Shown here: positions 10,321-21,149 of the stretch, one piece after another
Layout of the letters: the number at the start of each line of letters is the position of its first letter
Position numbering within the stretch: the first letter of the stretch is position 1
NCBI GenBank assembly: GCA_037355855.1
Contig: CM074758.1
Span: forward strand, 3,073,001 to 3,137,000
Direction: 5' to 3'
DNA: 64,000 bases
Source of the DNA: Pseudo-nitzschia pungens
Lineage: Eukaryota > Bacillariophyta > Bacillariophyceae > Bacillariales > Bacillariaceae
Notes under the pieces: generated by a model
Databases searched by the model: none
What the model was told of the DNA's origin: nothing
The model's input: only the letters and a program-made list of their open reading frames with translations
Made by a program: the position numbers and the translations under genes

Positions 10321-12984
10321 ATGAGCGAAAAGGCCGCAAATGGAGGGGATTGCTCCAAAGAGAGCCCAGATGGTACTAAAGAGACCGAAGACAGCAGCGA
10401 AAGCCGTCCTGCTAATAGCCCAAGGCTCCAGGACCTCAGCAAGCTTGTGAAGAGAGCTCAAAAATTCCAGGATGGCTATGACAGTGATGGGGCAAAAGGC
10501 CCCTTTTTTGATGCAATAATTGCTGAGGGAGATCAATACAAGGAAGCAGGAGGAGAAGACTACAATATTGGAGACGCCGAACCACCAAACAGAGCAGCGG
10601 ACGCAGCAGCAGAAGCGGACGCTGCAGCAGAAGCGGACGCAGCAGCAGAAGTGGTGGTGGTGGAAGAAAATATGGAAGAAAATATCGATTTACAAACCAA
10701 AACAGTGACATGGATCAAGGAAGAGCTGAAGCTCCGATGCCAATCAACATCTGGAAAGAAGACTGATCTTGTCGACCGGTTGAAGAAGGCAATAGACCGG
10801 AAGGAACGTCGATTCAATACGCTGGAGGAAGCAAGAGCAAGCAAGAAGAAGCCACGGATCGGACGCCCCACCACGACAGCAGCAACAAAGAACAACAACA
10901 ACAACTCGTCGGCGATGCTGCGTCTGTTCCCTGATACTGTGTACTGGCGAGTCCTCCACCCAGACGCCACGGCCGTCACTGAACCAGCGAATCCATCCTT
11001 TACAATTGCAAGGGCTCCAACTGTGCCAGAAGTTGATGCAAGGGTTGCTCCCCCCCCAAAGAAGTACAACTATGCAGAGCTCTTTGATATTCCTGTGTTC
11101 AAGGGAGTTTGTACAACCTACGAGTTCGATCGCCGCGGCAAGTTGCGGAGGGACGCTGATGGCAAGCCACTCACTAACAGTGCTCCCAGGGAGGAAGGCT
11201 GCGTTGATCCAGGATTCAAGGAGAAGTACGGTCTATCTGCTGCTGAGTCACTACCATGGGACTTTGCTGAGGTATTCCTTCCACTAAGCAATGATGCAAA
11301 GGACAGTAATCACTTCAGCTTTGAGAAAATTCGGCAGTGGACAAACCTCAAGGCGTCGCTTGCAGGAGCTGGAGAGCAGGTGTACCAGGACTTCAAGCCA
11401 TTTGAATTGACGGAGCTGCGCCGGTTCTTTGGACTTTATGTACTGCATGGACTTGCTCCTACGGCTCGTGTTGAATACAAGCTCCGCTCTACGAGGAATG
11501 ACAGACTTGCAGGGAATGATTTCATCTACAACGGCTTGTGTAAGAGTTCAAGGAATCCACAGCGCCGCCACAAACACTTCAAGGCGTTTCTTTCTTGCCA
11601 AGATCCTCGTAAGGAAGTTCCTTCTCGTAGGGCATTTCCAAATTGGAAGATACGACCTTTAATCCAGTGGATTAACTGGCGCTCCCCCCAGGCATGGATG
11701 TTGGCTCGTCAAATTGCGGTGGATGAAATGACCATGCGGTTCAAAGGTGTCCACCAAGACAAGCGACGGATCACGTACAAGAAGGAAGGTGACGGATTTC
11801 AAGCTGATGCCCTCTGCGATGATGGATACTGCTACCAAGTCTACATGAGGAATGATCCTGCACCTAAAAAGTACTTGAACTGGAAGCTCTCTCCGCTGCA
11901 TGCCCGTACGATGGCCCTATTTGATTCCTTGAAGGACGAGCACCACCATGTGGGAATGGACAACCTGTACAACTCAGTACTATTCTGCAAGGCGGCGTTT
12001 CTGCATTCAAAGCGAGTCCTTTGTCATGGAGTTGCCCGTAAGGCAAATCGTGGCATCCCTGATTGCGTCTTTCAACAAGAGCTCAAGAATATCCGCGAAG
12101 AGCGAGCTGCACGTGGTACTGTGAAGGCTGCTGTTCTTGAAGGGGATCCCGCCTGTTCCTTTCTTATTGCTTCTAGTGTCTACGACACCAAGCCAGTACA
12201 CTACTTGAGTATGGTCACTAGTAAGATTGAATGGGTGGAGAAGCAGAAGATCGTCTACAACGTGGATACCGATTCGAAAGAAAAGCTGAAATTCCTCCGT
12301 CTTAATCAGTTAGATACATACAACAATGGTATGGGCGACGTCGATATTGCTGATCAGCTCCGCGGTGTGTACAGATTGGACCGCTGGGTACGTAACAGGA
12401 AGTGGTGGTGGTCTGTTATGTTTTGGGGTGTAGGAGTACTCCTTACAAATGCCTACAAGCTGTACCTGAAGGTCTGTAAAGAAGAAGGAGTGACACCCAG
12501 ATTTGCATCCCAGTATGACTTCAGGAGAGCAGTTGGAGAGTACTGGGTAGACCCTGAGACTGTTTCATGTGAAGCTGAAGCCAGGATGTTTCATGTTTCA
12601 TCCTGTGGTGCTGCTGAACAAGATGGTCCTGTATCGCCTTTGACTGAACCTTCAAGCAATTCCTCGTTCGACAGTAAGAAGAATTCAGCTAGAGTAACTG
12701 ACAAGACGCTTGCAGACAATGGTGCTCTGAGTTGTAGGTTGGACAAGAATTTGGATCACTATCCTTCTAAAGCAGTGAGGAACACCAAATGTGCTTTGCA
12801 TGGTTGGCTTGGACTAAGAAAAGAGGGGGAGTTAATGAGATGTGTAACATGCAATGTCCATCTTTGCATTGAGTGCTATGGAAGATTTCATCGGTCGGCC
12901 GATATCCTGGCTCTAAAGAAAAGGATGAAGCGCAACTTGGAAGAACAAGCAGCAAGAAGTAGAAAGAAGCTGAAGATGAAGTAG
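10321..12984 (+). CDS. piggyBac transposase with N-terminal SAP-like domain
   Basis: 887 residues in one exon. N-terminal part: acidic and alanine-rich, with an Ala/Asp/Glu repeat (AEADAAAEADAAAE, ~96-110). Residues ~125-160 (TWIKEELKLRC...GKKTDLVDRL) fit a SAP DNA-binding helix-turn-helix. The DDE transposase core (DDE_Tnp_1_7) follows: AVDEMTMRFKG gives D468, VGMDNLYNS gives D547, and GMGDVDIADQLRG gives D675, the three catalytic aspartates. The core continues with RNRKWWWSVMFW, typical of piggyBac. Near the C-terminus CALHGW...CVTCNVHLCIECY is the Cys-rich domain that binds element ends. The enzyme is expected to excise and insert at TTAA. At 887 residues it is longer than the classical ~600, because of the N-terminal extension and an insert between the second and third Asp. 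Confidence 0.93.
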   Translation: MSEKAANGGDCSKESPDGTKETEDSSESRPANSPRLQDLSKLVKRAQKFQDGYDSDGAKGPFFDAIIAEGDQYKEAGGEDYNIGDAEPPNRAADAAAEADAAAEADAAAEVVVVEENMEENIDLQTKTVTWIKEELKLRCQSTSGKKTDLVDRLKKAIDRKERRFNTLEEARASKKKPRIGRPTTTAATKNNNNNSSAMLRLFPDTVYWRVLHPDATAVTEPANPSFTIARAPTVPEVDARVAPPPKKYNYAELFDIPVFKGVCTTYEFDRRGKLRRDADGKPLTNSAPREEGCVDPGFKEKYGLSAAESLPWDFAEVFLPLSNDAKDSNHFSFEKIRQWTNLKASLAGAGEQVYQDFKPFELTELRRFFGLYVLHGLAPTARVEYKLRSTRNDRLAGNDFIYNGLCKSSRNPQRRHKHFKAFLSCQDPRKEVPSRRAFPNWKIRPLIQWINWRSPQAWMLARQIAVDEMTMRFKGVHQDKRRITYKKEGDGFQADALCDDGYCYQVYMRNDPAPKKYLNWKLSPLHARTMALFDSLKDEHHHVGMDNLYNSVLFCKAAFLHSKRVLCHGVARKANRGIPDCVFQQELKNIREERAARGTVKAAVLEGDPACSFLIASSVYDTKPVHYLSMVTSKIEWVEKQKIVYNVDTDSKEKLKFLRLNQLDTYNNGMGDVDIADQLRGVYRLDRWVRNRKWWWSVMFWGVGVLLTNAYKLYLKVCKEEGVTPRFASQYDFRRAVGEYWVDPETVSCEAEARMFHVSSCGAAEQDGPVSPLTEPSSNSSFDSKKNSARVTDKTLADNGALSCRLDKNLDHYPSKAVRNTKCALHGWLGLRKEGELMRCVTCNVHLCIECYGRFHRSADILALKKRMKRNLEEQAARSRKKLKMK

Positions 12985-13029
12985 GCCTAATGCTTGCTGG
13001 GGAGCGTCTTGCTGCTGTTGCTGATGGTG

Positions 13030-13090
13030 GTGGTCGATTCGGTTGTTCGATTCGGTTCATTCGATTCGGTTCATTCGATTCGCCGGTCGT
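13030..13090. repeat. Short tandem repeat TTCGATTCGGTTCA-like
   Basis: About four imperfect copies of GATTCGGTTCATTC lie just after the transposase stop, inside the piggyBac element. Confidence 0.6.
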
Positions 13091-13505
13091 TCGCACTCCT
13101 GTTTGGCCTGTGCCTTGACGACGGCAAGTACTGATACAAATTCATCACCCCTTGGTGTTTGCAGGGCCTTTGAAAGTGTTCTTGTGTCTTTATTTGGAGT
13201 ATTCAGGGCTCGGGCGGCCGAATGGTGGAGGACGAATGGTGCAAAATCACGGCGAATCACGGGCCCGATGTACAAAAATCAGCCGAAATCCACTAAAATT
13301 TATCAAAATTCCCCAAGTAAATAATAAAAAACCCATATCTATGTTATTGACTACAAGTATTGGTGGTTGTTTGTTACTTTATTGCAGATAGAGGTGCTTT
13401 TATTGTCTCTAGAAGACAGAACTCGGTTGACGATTTGGTCACCGGGTGCGTGAAAAAATGAGTTTTTTTTTTACGGCGATTCCCGTATAATTTCAATCCG
13501 ATTAA

Positions 13506-14150
13506 GGGATACTGAGTGTGCCATGTTATAAATGATTGTCATGTCAATTTTAGAATTTCTGGACTTGAGATTAAAGAAGAGAAAGTATCACCTGGTGTAC
13601 AGCGCACCAAAATTATCTAATCTTTATAAGCCAATCTTGTAAAAATTTGAGTCCTGTCGAAAACACCTCACTCTTTTTGTCAATAGGTGATAAAGTGGCT
13701 TCAAAATGAGCAATATGAATTGACTTTCAAACAGTCTCCTTTTGGAGCAAAGAATCTAACAGCATTAGCTAGGAAGCTGTGGTGTTGGGGCGGTCTGGGA
13801 AGCTATGAGAAGAACTTCAAAATCCCACTATTGTACCAGTAAGCTGAAATGGTGCCTTTTCAGTGGACAGTGGTCTTAAAGTTTTGATGTTTGCGGTAAA
13901 CTTCCACATATTTTCTACACAAAGGAACAGTTAATTAATAAGGAACACACATGTTTTGGTCATCGAACAGTTATTTCTTAACGGAGGAAGTACACCTTAT
14001 TTTTCATTGAAAAATATTTGTCTAATCACTGTATTGTTCCAACATGAAGAGATCCCCAATCTTTTTGATGCATGGTTTGTCTCATCACAGATAGATGACA
14101 AAAAATGATAGTGGAGTTCTTGAAATGATTTGAAAACTACCGGTACTTCT
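13506..14150. other. Intergenic spacer
   Basis: It separates the piggyBac right end from the 3' end of the WAPL-like gene. AT-rich; nothing recognised. Confidence 0.5.
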
Positions 14151-17100
14151 CTAAGCTAATGACTTGCTTTCATCAAACTCGATCACTTCCTCCAGCTCAT
14201 TAATAAGCTTTTTCACAGGTGCAACAACAGCGAAGCTCATTTGTCCCATTGACATATGATAATAATTGCAGTAAGCCTTCATGGTATTCATTACCAATGC
14301 CAATGGAGAAGAGTTCCTCTCTGGATCAAATGGCATTTCCTCTTCGACGAGCTTTCGAATAAGTGATGAACATTCGGGATCATCATTGTCAGCTTCAGTC
14401 ATCAAACATGCTAGTACCACACAGCCGTTTCCAGCAGCAATTATCTTATCTTCTTCGTGCTTCTGTAATTCTTTGTCTTGATCCACGGCAAAAGTAGAGC
14501 CCGTTGAATTGATGACGTCCGAACTGTTGCTACGCTTTTTTTCAGAACCAATCGACAGAAGCTCATCTTGAAATAATTCAGTCTGCTCGACAACCCATTT
14601 ACACAGCCATTTTAACCATGATAAAGAAACCCCTGATTGTAACCTAAGTTCGATTTTCATTAGCCCTCTGCGTATGCCAGAACCCTCAATCACATTTGCT
14701 AACGTGGTCAAACAGAAGATTGTACCGTCGTATCGGTGCATGTCGTGGTCGGTGGCCTTTTTGGTTATTCTCGACGAAACTTTGTTTAAATTGGTGGAGT
14801 TCGACGAGGTTTTTCTTTCCAAATGAAACACTAGATTAGCGAGAACTCGAATACCTTCCACGCATGAATCGCTTGGAGTTTTCATTTGTTCCGCAGCAAG
14901 AGGGTTGTCGTGTGTCAAACTGGTCAGCGTTCGAAGAGCCAAAGACATGGTCTCACTTCGTGGCTGATTGAACTGACTTAGGTCGCATTTGCAACATTGG
15001 TCCAAAAACGTCAAAATGTGAACGATCAAACCCTTCTTCCGATCTTCGAACGAAAAAGGGTCCTCTTCACAAAAGCTTCTTCGATTTTTCTCGGAAAAGA
15101 AGCAAGCTTCATCGATCAAAGTTGCAAGCAATTTCAGTCGATTGTGACAATATTGCCACACGTGCTCTTTGTCCACTGCATTATTGGAATTACCATTCAC
15201 ATTGGGAACATTGTACTGAGTTTTGGCAAAGACGAATTTTGTTGCCGCAATCATCGTTTGCGACATCGCAGATGCTACCAACGGAATGATGCCACTCTTC
15301 CCTACGAAGCGATTGGTCACTAGTAAGACGTTACTGTTTTCGTCATCGGCACTATCATTTTCGTCTTCCCCAGTCCCCTCATCTTCATTTGCCGTTGTGA
15401 CTTCCCCTTCTAGACACGAAGTCGTCCCATTTAACTCTCTCCCTGTCAATATCCGAGTCATCGCCTCCAGACAAACTATACTCAGCCACGGGTGGTCGCC
15501 TGGAGGAAAGAAAGTGCTGCTCCACTGATAATTCCGGTCAGTATCAAATGACTCTTTGGCGTCTTCAACAATAGTAGAAGTTTCATTGGTCGTAGTGCCT
15601 CTGCAATTAGTGCTGGATGGGGATGATTCAATCAAGACACTTGCGCGGAGTTCATTAACTTTCTGTGCGATACGATTTGCAAAAACCGAGGTGCCTTCCG
15701 TCGCTGCTTCGGATAGGATCGAACTGGCATCATCATGACCCTCGACCTTGTCGCCCGATTCCCTCGCAGGCTCGTTTCGAACAGAGACGTTGGTAAAACT
15801 CAATTCGTCACTCTTCCCTGCGTTCAGACGACGCGACTTCCGCCTTGGCGGAGGCATCATCCTCGCGTCTTTGCTCTCTTCCGCAAGATCCAATTGCTCT
15901 GGAATCGAACTCATAGTCACACTTTGTGAAGGAGGGGGAAATAGCGGGTTGGAGGAGGATTCCATTCTCTGTCTCCTTCGGTTTTTTCGGTTCCTTCTTC
16001 CCATCGCCGTCGGATCTCCTCCGGTCTTTGTTGGCGATAACTCAGTTTCTTTCGTGCGAAAAGAACTTGTGTCATAGGCAGGCGTGAAGTCAAGTGCCGT
16101 GGACGACGAAGACATCGACGAAGACCGCGTCAAGGGTCTCTTGCGCGTGGGGCTCGTTGCTGTTCGAAGAGGTGAAACGGGCAAATCGATGTTCAATCCA
16201 GATCCTATTGTAGTGGTTACCGCAGGTGGCGGCGGCGATAAGGACGTTGTCATCAGCTTCATGATTCCCGTGAGAATCGCCCCTCGCTCCAGAATCGCCA
16301 TCCGTATCTTTCGAGCCAAACTCGACGATTTCACTGATCCCATCGCGGCGATTGAATGCTCCCCAGACATGGTACAATCCCAGGATATGCAATACGCAAT
16401 GTAGGCCAATACTTCCTTCATTTCACAAGTCCTTTTACAGGGGGTTGACGTGACTGACCGATGATTGCTAGCCACGCTAGAGGTATGACCCGAAGTGCCT
16501 ACGGCACACCCCCCTCCTTGGGATAGTGCCTTCTCTTTCCGTCTCGCGCTTTTGGTTCTGCTCTTTCTCGAAAACAGCCCGCGCTCAACTCGGCCCGAAG
16601 ACGACGCGGCAGCACTGCTAGCAATCGATGAATGGGAGGAAGACACGCCGTGCAGAGTTCCTCCCGTCGGTGCCGTCATCGATATTACTTCGAAAATAGA
16701 AGACCATATTTTTGGTACCGGAGACAGCTTCTTTGGATTCTTAACCGGTGATTGGGGATGAAAATAGCTCTTGGTCCTTTGTGTTTCGGTTGATTCTGTT
16801 TCGCTGCTATCTTTATCCCATTGGTCCTCTTGGTTGTCAGAGCTTCCTCCCTGCCAAAGGATAGACCTTGTCTTTCGAGAGGAAAGCAATGTGGCCAATT
16901 CAATAGCCGCATTTATTGCCTTCGAGGGATGTATCTTCTTGGACAAAATAGTCGAACAGAGGTAGGAGCACTCATCGTGAAGCATTTGATACGTCCCGGC
17001 ATCTTGAACCGCATAGGCACCGAATCCTGCTACTCCTCGGCGAACCGAGAGCTGATGACTCTCCACACTTTTTGATTTTGCCCGCACGATCGTTACCGGA

Positions 17101-17594
17101 CCGGCAGGAGAAGACACAGAACTATTGCAGAAAGAAGAGTCAGGGGAGGGTGCCGAAGACCATTCCGCGGTGTCGAAGACATGATCCTCACATTCGTCCT
17201 CTTCGCGTCTTTGCCGAATCCGCCTTCTGGTTGAGGAGCGAATACTCTTATGCCTCTGTGTCTTCTTGGACCGACTGGATAACGCCGATGAAAACGAGGA
17301 GTTCCCATATTTTGATCCGTAACTTTTGTGACTCGAGCCGCTCCAATTGCTGCTCTGACTACTACTTTGACTACCAGAAGGAATGCTATCACCGGTGATG
17401 TCATTGCTTCCATTGCCATTGATCCATTCTGAATCCTGCTGCCGAAAGCTCTTTCCAAACACTCTCCTTTTCCTCGTCACAGTCATTTTTTTCGATCCAT
17501 CACTTCCTTTCTTTGTTGATGCCGATGCCGATGACGATACCGATTTATTCACAGCAAAGATCGAATCCCTTCCGCCGTCAAAGTCGAAGTCCAT
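14151..17594 (-). CDS. WAPL-like cohesin release factor
   Basis: One long exon. The first ATG in frame is at 17594 (MDFDFDGG), giving 1147 residues; the frame is open to about 17663 without another ATG, so an upstream exon is possible. Residues ~1-190 are Ser/Arg/Lys-rich and disordered. Conserved-looking helical repeats begin near residue 200 (YLCSTILSKKIHPSKAINAA) and reappear after a Ser/Pro-rich linker. The C-terminal third (CLTTLANVIEGSGIRR, then VVLACLMTEADNDD and MNTMKAYCNYYHMSMGQ) follows the order seen in WAPL C-terminal HEAT-like domains. WAPL opens the cohesin ring to release chromosomes. Assignment rests on remembered family patterns, not alignment; another armadillo/HEAT nuclear protein is the main alternative. 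Confidence 0.6.
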   Translation of the reverse strand: MDFDFDGGRDSIFAVNKSVSSSASASTKKGSDGSKKMTVTRKRRVFGKSFRQQDSEWINGNGSNDITGDSIPSGSQSSSQSSNWSGSSHKSYGSKYGNSSFSSALSSRSKKTQRHKSIRSSTRRRIRQRREEDECEDHVFDTAEWSSAPSPDSSFCNSSVSSPAGPVTIVRAKSKSVESHQLSVRRGVAGFGAYAVQDAGTYQMLHDECSYLCSTILSKKIHPSKAINAAIELATLLSSRKTRSILWQGGSSDNQEDQWDKDSSETESTETQRTKSYFHPQSPVKNPKKLSPVPKIWSSIFEVISMTAPTGGTLHGVSSSHSSIASSAAASSSGRVERGLFSRKSRTKSARRKEKALSQGGGCAVGTSGHTSSVASNHRSVTSTPCKRTCEMKEVLAYIAYCISWDCTMSGEHSIAAMGSVKSSSLARKIRMAILERGAILTGIMKLMTTSLSPPPPAVTTTIGSGLNIDLPVSPLRTATSPTRKRPLTRSSSMSSSSTALDFTPAYDTSSFRTKETELSPTKTGGDPTAMGRRNRKNRRRQRMESSSNPLFPPPSQSVTMSSIPEQLDLAEESKDARMMPPPRRKSRRLNAGKSDELSFTNVSVRNEPARESGDKVEGHDDASSILSEAATEGTSVFANRIAQKVNELRASVLIESSPSSTNCRGTTTNETSTIVEDAKESFDTDRNYQWSSTFFPPGDHPWLSIVCLEAMTRILTGRELNGTTSCLEGEVTTANEDEGTGEDENDSADDENSNVLLVTNRFVGKSGIIPLVASAMSQTMIAATKFVFAKTQYNVPNVNGNSNNAVDKEHVWQYCHNRLKLLATLIDEACFFSEKNRRSFCEEDPFSFEDRKKGLIVHILTFLDQCCKCDLSQFNQPRSETMSLALRTLTSLTHDNPLAAEQMKTPSDSCVEGIRVLANLVFHLERKTSSNSTNLNKVSSRITKKATDHDMHRYDGTIFCLTTLANVIEGSGIRRGLMKIELRLQSGVSLSWLKWLCKWVVEQTELFQDELLSIGSEKKRSNSSDVINSTGSTFAVDQDKELQKHEEDKIIAAGNGCVVLACLMTEADNDDPECSSLIRKLVEEEMPFDPERNSSPLALVMNTMKAYCNYYHMSMGQMSFAVVAPVKKLINELEEVIEFDESKSLA

Positions 17595-19617
17595 TGTGCT
17601 TTGACTTCCCCCGTTGTATCTTTCGTGCGGATTGTCCCTCCCAGATCGGATGATTCGACTCAAACTTATTCAGCAGTTTCTGTTTACTTTTTTCGGTTGT
17701 CCCATAATACAGAGAACTACGAAGCACTTCATAATAATATCTATTCTGGCGCGCCGGTAGATGAATGTTGTTCGGATGATGGACTTTTGTTCTCACTACC
17801 CTCACTTATTGCGTCGAAGTGGATGGGTTCGAGTAAGTTACAGAACCGGTTACAGTAATCTTACCAGTACGAGTAAGGTTACGACTAGTGGATGGGATAA
17901 TGGATGGAGTCTTTCGTTCTCACCAATGAGGGATGGAGGTACGGGTTCGCAACAACGGTACGTAAGGTTTACACGTACGAACTCTCGTAGCGTCCGAGAA
18001 CTGAAGGTGGTTGTTTCCGGCTTTTCTTACAGTTACTGTATTTGGTACAGGGTACCGGCACGCTTCCGGGATAACCTTACCTAATACGAAGTAGTACGGT
18101 AGTGCTGGTACAGTAGTCGAAAAAGTTGGCGCGCAAGTACGGGCAAGGTCAGGGGTCATAATATAAAGGGGTATGCCACGATGCGCGCTCCAGTACAAAA
18201 ACTTCGTTCGAATCTGGAAAAAAAAATTACCTATGCGTGGCACAAATAGCAAAACCTGTCCCCTCATTTTTTTTTTCAATTTGTTTTTAACTAACAAACA
18301 CTAGTTAAAATACCTTAACTTCAGATAGTAACAACTCAATCAAAAATCAATTCTAATCTATATTTCAAATACCTGCAATAGTTTAAAATGTTTTAAACAA
18401 GAATATACAATAATAATGAGGTTTTGAATGAGTCTAAAGTCATCTATTACTGATACAAGGTTGTAGGCCATTTTTTTCTTCAGACGTGTACAAATTGTCA
18501 GTCATGCACCCGACTTCTCCAGTCATGCACCCAACTTCGCCAGTAGAACATTGAACATCTGTATCAGGTTTGGATCCATGTATCGGTAAAGGGTCAGGGT
18601 ACGTAGGTACAGTACTTAATTCAACGTACTGACCATACCTTCTACTTACACCTGTAGATCTCATACTGAAGCGTACGCTGGACACTGTAGCACTGAGCAT
18701 CGTACGCGATCATATCTTGTTGGGCAAGACACAGGTCACCGCAACTGCAGGATGCGGGTGGGAACACGCCCACACCTCCATGCGCACCACCTGTGAACTT
18801 GCCGCACGCGCCGTGACGAGCACTACGACATATGTGAGGAAGGTCCCAATGGTAGGTAGGTAAGTGTCACGAGAGGGCCGACAGCGCGCGCACCGTACAT
18901 GGGCACAACGTGGTGTCCGCACGAGGTACGCAGCCGCTGCCGGGCACAGAGGTGCGGGACGATGCCTTCCCCATCTGCTCACCTCATTGTCTCTTGGCCA
19001 ACACCAGCCGACGACAATGAGGAGTGCTGTTCCCTGTGGGAGGAGCCGATCAACAAAACTTCCCACCCGCCCACCCGGCAAGGACTCTCTGTGCACTGTA
19101 CTAACCCTACATACCCCTATTACATAGGGATCCCACCCCCGATTAGGGTTCGGGTTAGTGACTAGCTAGCTACCGTGCGCACATGCGTGTACCTTACACC
19201 ACACATTCGCCTAGAAGCTTAGTCAATCCGCCATCACTACAGCGTAGACATACTGAATACCATGTATGACCTAGCATAGCCAAATGTGAGCACAGAGTAC
19301 GTGCACTCCGAAGTTGACGTACACCCAAAATGGCGCCGGGGTATCCCATAGGATACGTACTGCGTGCTATGCACTTGCTACTGCAGGGCTGGGTACATGG
19401 TTCTAGTACAAATCATACATGTCGACCATACCCCACGGTTGTAGCATCATTGCATAATATCGAGGTGAAATATCTTCATAAGTGAGGTAGGAGGAGGTGA
19501 TTGCTGCCAAAGGAAGCTAGCAGTTTGAAGGCAATTCTGTGGATAATGGATTGAGCTATTTTGAAAGTAATGGATTCGTACTGAAATCTGTTGCAGTAAG
19601 AGAAACTAACTCTGATA
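17595..19617. other. Intergenic spacer
   Basis: Contains the 5' side of the WAPL-like gene and the 3' side of the methyltransferase-like gene. At 17835-18100 it is rich in GTAACCTTAC/GTACGG motifs. At 18500-18546 a 22-bp unit (CCAGTCATGCACCC...) occurs twice. 18710-19130 is unusually GC-rich with open frames on both strands but no recognisable protein. Confidence 0.45.
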
Positions 19618-20886
19618 CTAAGCATCGGCGGTACATAGGACTCGCACAAACAAAACTTCCAGACAGACTGGGCAATGAGGTTCAAAATATTTCACAAATA
19701 CTGGGAGGTATCCACCGTGATTGAAGAGTTGACCAAAGAATAAGGCCAGCTCGGAGGCCTGCCTTGTTCGCAACACGGACCGATTATCCACCATTCGAGT
19801 TGCCCAGTGAATTTCAACCATGATTTGTTCCGGCCAGATTTCTTGTGGTGAAGATCTCAACATGTGCGGGATTACACCAAATTCAAAACCCTCAACGTCA
19901 ATCTTGAGAAATTTTGGGGGCCTTGAAATGTTTGCATGCTCCCACATTTTACCGTAAGGAAGATATTCCTTGGCTGTTTTCATGCCACTTTCATCGTTGG
20001 TGTCGGAATTTTGATTACCGTCTCCAATACAATATGGATAAAACTTGACGTGATCAGACTCTGGCTTCCTGCGTGGCGTGTTATCGGCCAACGTGCAATC
20101 AAATGTGTGCGTCACACAATTGGGTAATTTTTGGATAACTTCCACTTCAAAACCCCATTGGTCATTCGAGCCGATCGAAAAAATGTGACAATCATCTATT
20201 TTTTCATGCTGCATTGGATCATTCATCTTCTGAGGAGGAACGCAAATCAACTTTTCTTCGTACGTGTTTTCAGCAAAGTGAATAAATTCCTTGCACTCGG
20301 GTCCGATGTGTCCAATTGCAACTCTGTATCGTTCTGCTGTATCAGGTTCGATGACATTAATCCACCGTTGCAGGAATAGAGGACCATACTTTTCCGCGTT
20401 TTGACCAGTCCATTTTCCAGGGAAGGGCTGACCATAACCACCTCGCGGAACATCATGAGTTCGATAGTATTGGTTTAGACTTTCAATCGCTTTTGTTGGT
20501 TCCGGGTTGGTGCTATCTTTGTTTTTTTCATCATATTCAAATCCTAGCTTCAGTCTGTTTATCGTGGTTTGCGTATGTGCATCAAGATAGTTCTCGATCG
20601 ATACCAAACTACCCCCTCGTTGATGAAACTCTTTCGCTTTTTCAATTGCCTCGTTGAGATCATTTGTTGTTTGGTCGAACAGGCGTACTGCATGTGGGCA
20701 AATTGGATCACTTCCTTTTACAACCTCCGGAGACCAAACAAAGCCATCGTTCATGGAAGTGAGATACGAGCTGTATGATGCCAATCCCTTTGAAGTAGTC
20801 GCAATGGATATTATCAACAACGTTAGTACCAAACATGGAAGCAAAACTGACGGTTGGCTCCCACTTTTGCTCTTCTTTTGTTTCAT
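19618..20886 (-). CDS. Membrane-anchored Methyltransf_22/FkbM-like protein
   Basis: 422 residues from ATG 20886. A basic N-terminus (MKQKKSKSGS) is followed by one hydrophobic helix (~14-33), as in type II Golgi proteins. The middle has conserved-looking Cys and Trp residues. The C-terminal half has the S-adenosylmethionine-dependent methyltransferase pattern of this family: CHIFSIGSNDQWGFE (~235-249, the glycine-rich strand I), THTFDCT, and LKIDVEGFEF (~345), the FkbM-type motif. Family members are typically lumenal, possibly acting on glycans (METTL24-like proteins are the animal relatives). The substrate is unknown, and catalytic activity is inferred only from the motifs. Confidence 0.75.
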   Translation of the reverse strand: MKQKKSKSGSQPSVLLPCLVLTLLIISIATTSKGLASYSSYLTSMNDGFVWSPEVVKGSDPICPHAVRLFDQTTNDLNEAIEKAKEFHQRGGSLVSIENYLDAHTQTTINRLKLGFEYDEKNKDSTNPEPTKAIESLNQYYRTHDVPRGGYGQPFPGKWTGQNAEKYGPLFLQRWINVIEPDTAERYRVAIGHIGPECKEFIHFAENTYEEKLICVPPQKMNDPMQHEKIDDCHIFSIGSNDQWGFEVEVIQKLPNCVTHTFDCTLADNTPRRKPESDHVKFYPYCIGDGNQNSDTNDESGMKTAKEYLPYGKMWEHANISRPPKFLKIDVEGFEFGVIPHMLRSSPQEIWPEQIMVEIHWATRMVDNRSVLRTRQASELALFFGQLFNHGGYLPVFVKYFEPHCPVCLEVLFVRVLCTADA

Positions 20887-21054
20887 GCTCTATGGTACGG
20901 AAGTCGCATGTCCTGTGCAACAAACGAAACTTGGAGCGGCTAAGGGTTGCAAGAAGACAGAAAAATAATAGAAAGGATTCTCAATGCCATCGAGTCACCA
21001 AGGACATTGTGGTCGAAATAAAAAAAAGAAAAAAACCGATGTATTCATAAGGTT

Positions 21055-21149
21055 TACTACGGAATTCCTATCAGCTGTCCGCCGGCTTCCGTAGAAATGA
21101 GTAGTTGGGGATGTAGAACCCGGGGACAGCTGATAGGAATTTTGTAGTA
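21055..21149. mobile_element. 95-bp hairpin MITE, copy 1
   Basis: It starts TACTACGGAATTCCTATCAG and ends with its near complement GATAGGAATTTTGTAGTA. About 34 bp at each end pair, with a ~27-bp loop. TA at each end suggests a TA target duplication with CTAC...GTAG termini. Same length and sequence as 25283-25377 and 31402-31496. Confidence 0.8.

Larger units (their letters stand above)
9918..13505 (+). mobile_element. piggyBac-type DNA transposon, apparently intact
   Basis: A full-length piggyBac transposase gene lies between two TTAA sites (9918-9921 and 13502-13505), the target used by this superfamily. A perfect 16-bp inverted repeat, TATCCCTTAATCGGAT (9912-9927) against 13496-13511, spans both TTAA sites. 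The exact boundary is therefore uncertain by a few bases: TTAA could be the duplication with TCGGAT termini, or the repeat could be part of the element. The total is about 3.6 kb. Intact coding sequence and ends suggest recent activity. Confidence 0.75.

Noticed and set aside
19140..19160. TTAGGGTTCGGGTTAG, resembling telomeric TTAGGG repeats.
   Set aside because: Only one or two degenerate units, interior to the window and without an array.
18710..19165. Overlapping frames on both strands in a GC-rich stretch.
   Set aside because: No motif, signal or homology recalled; high GC lengthens chance frames.
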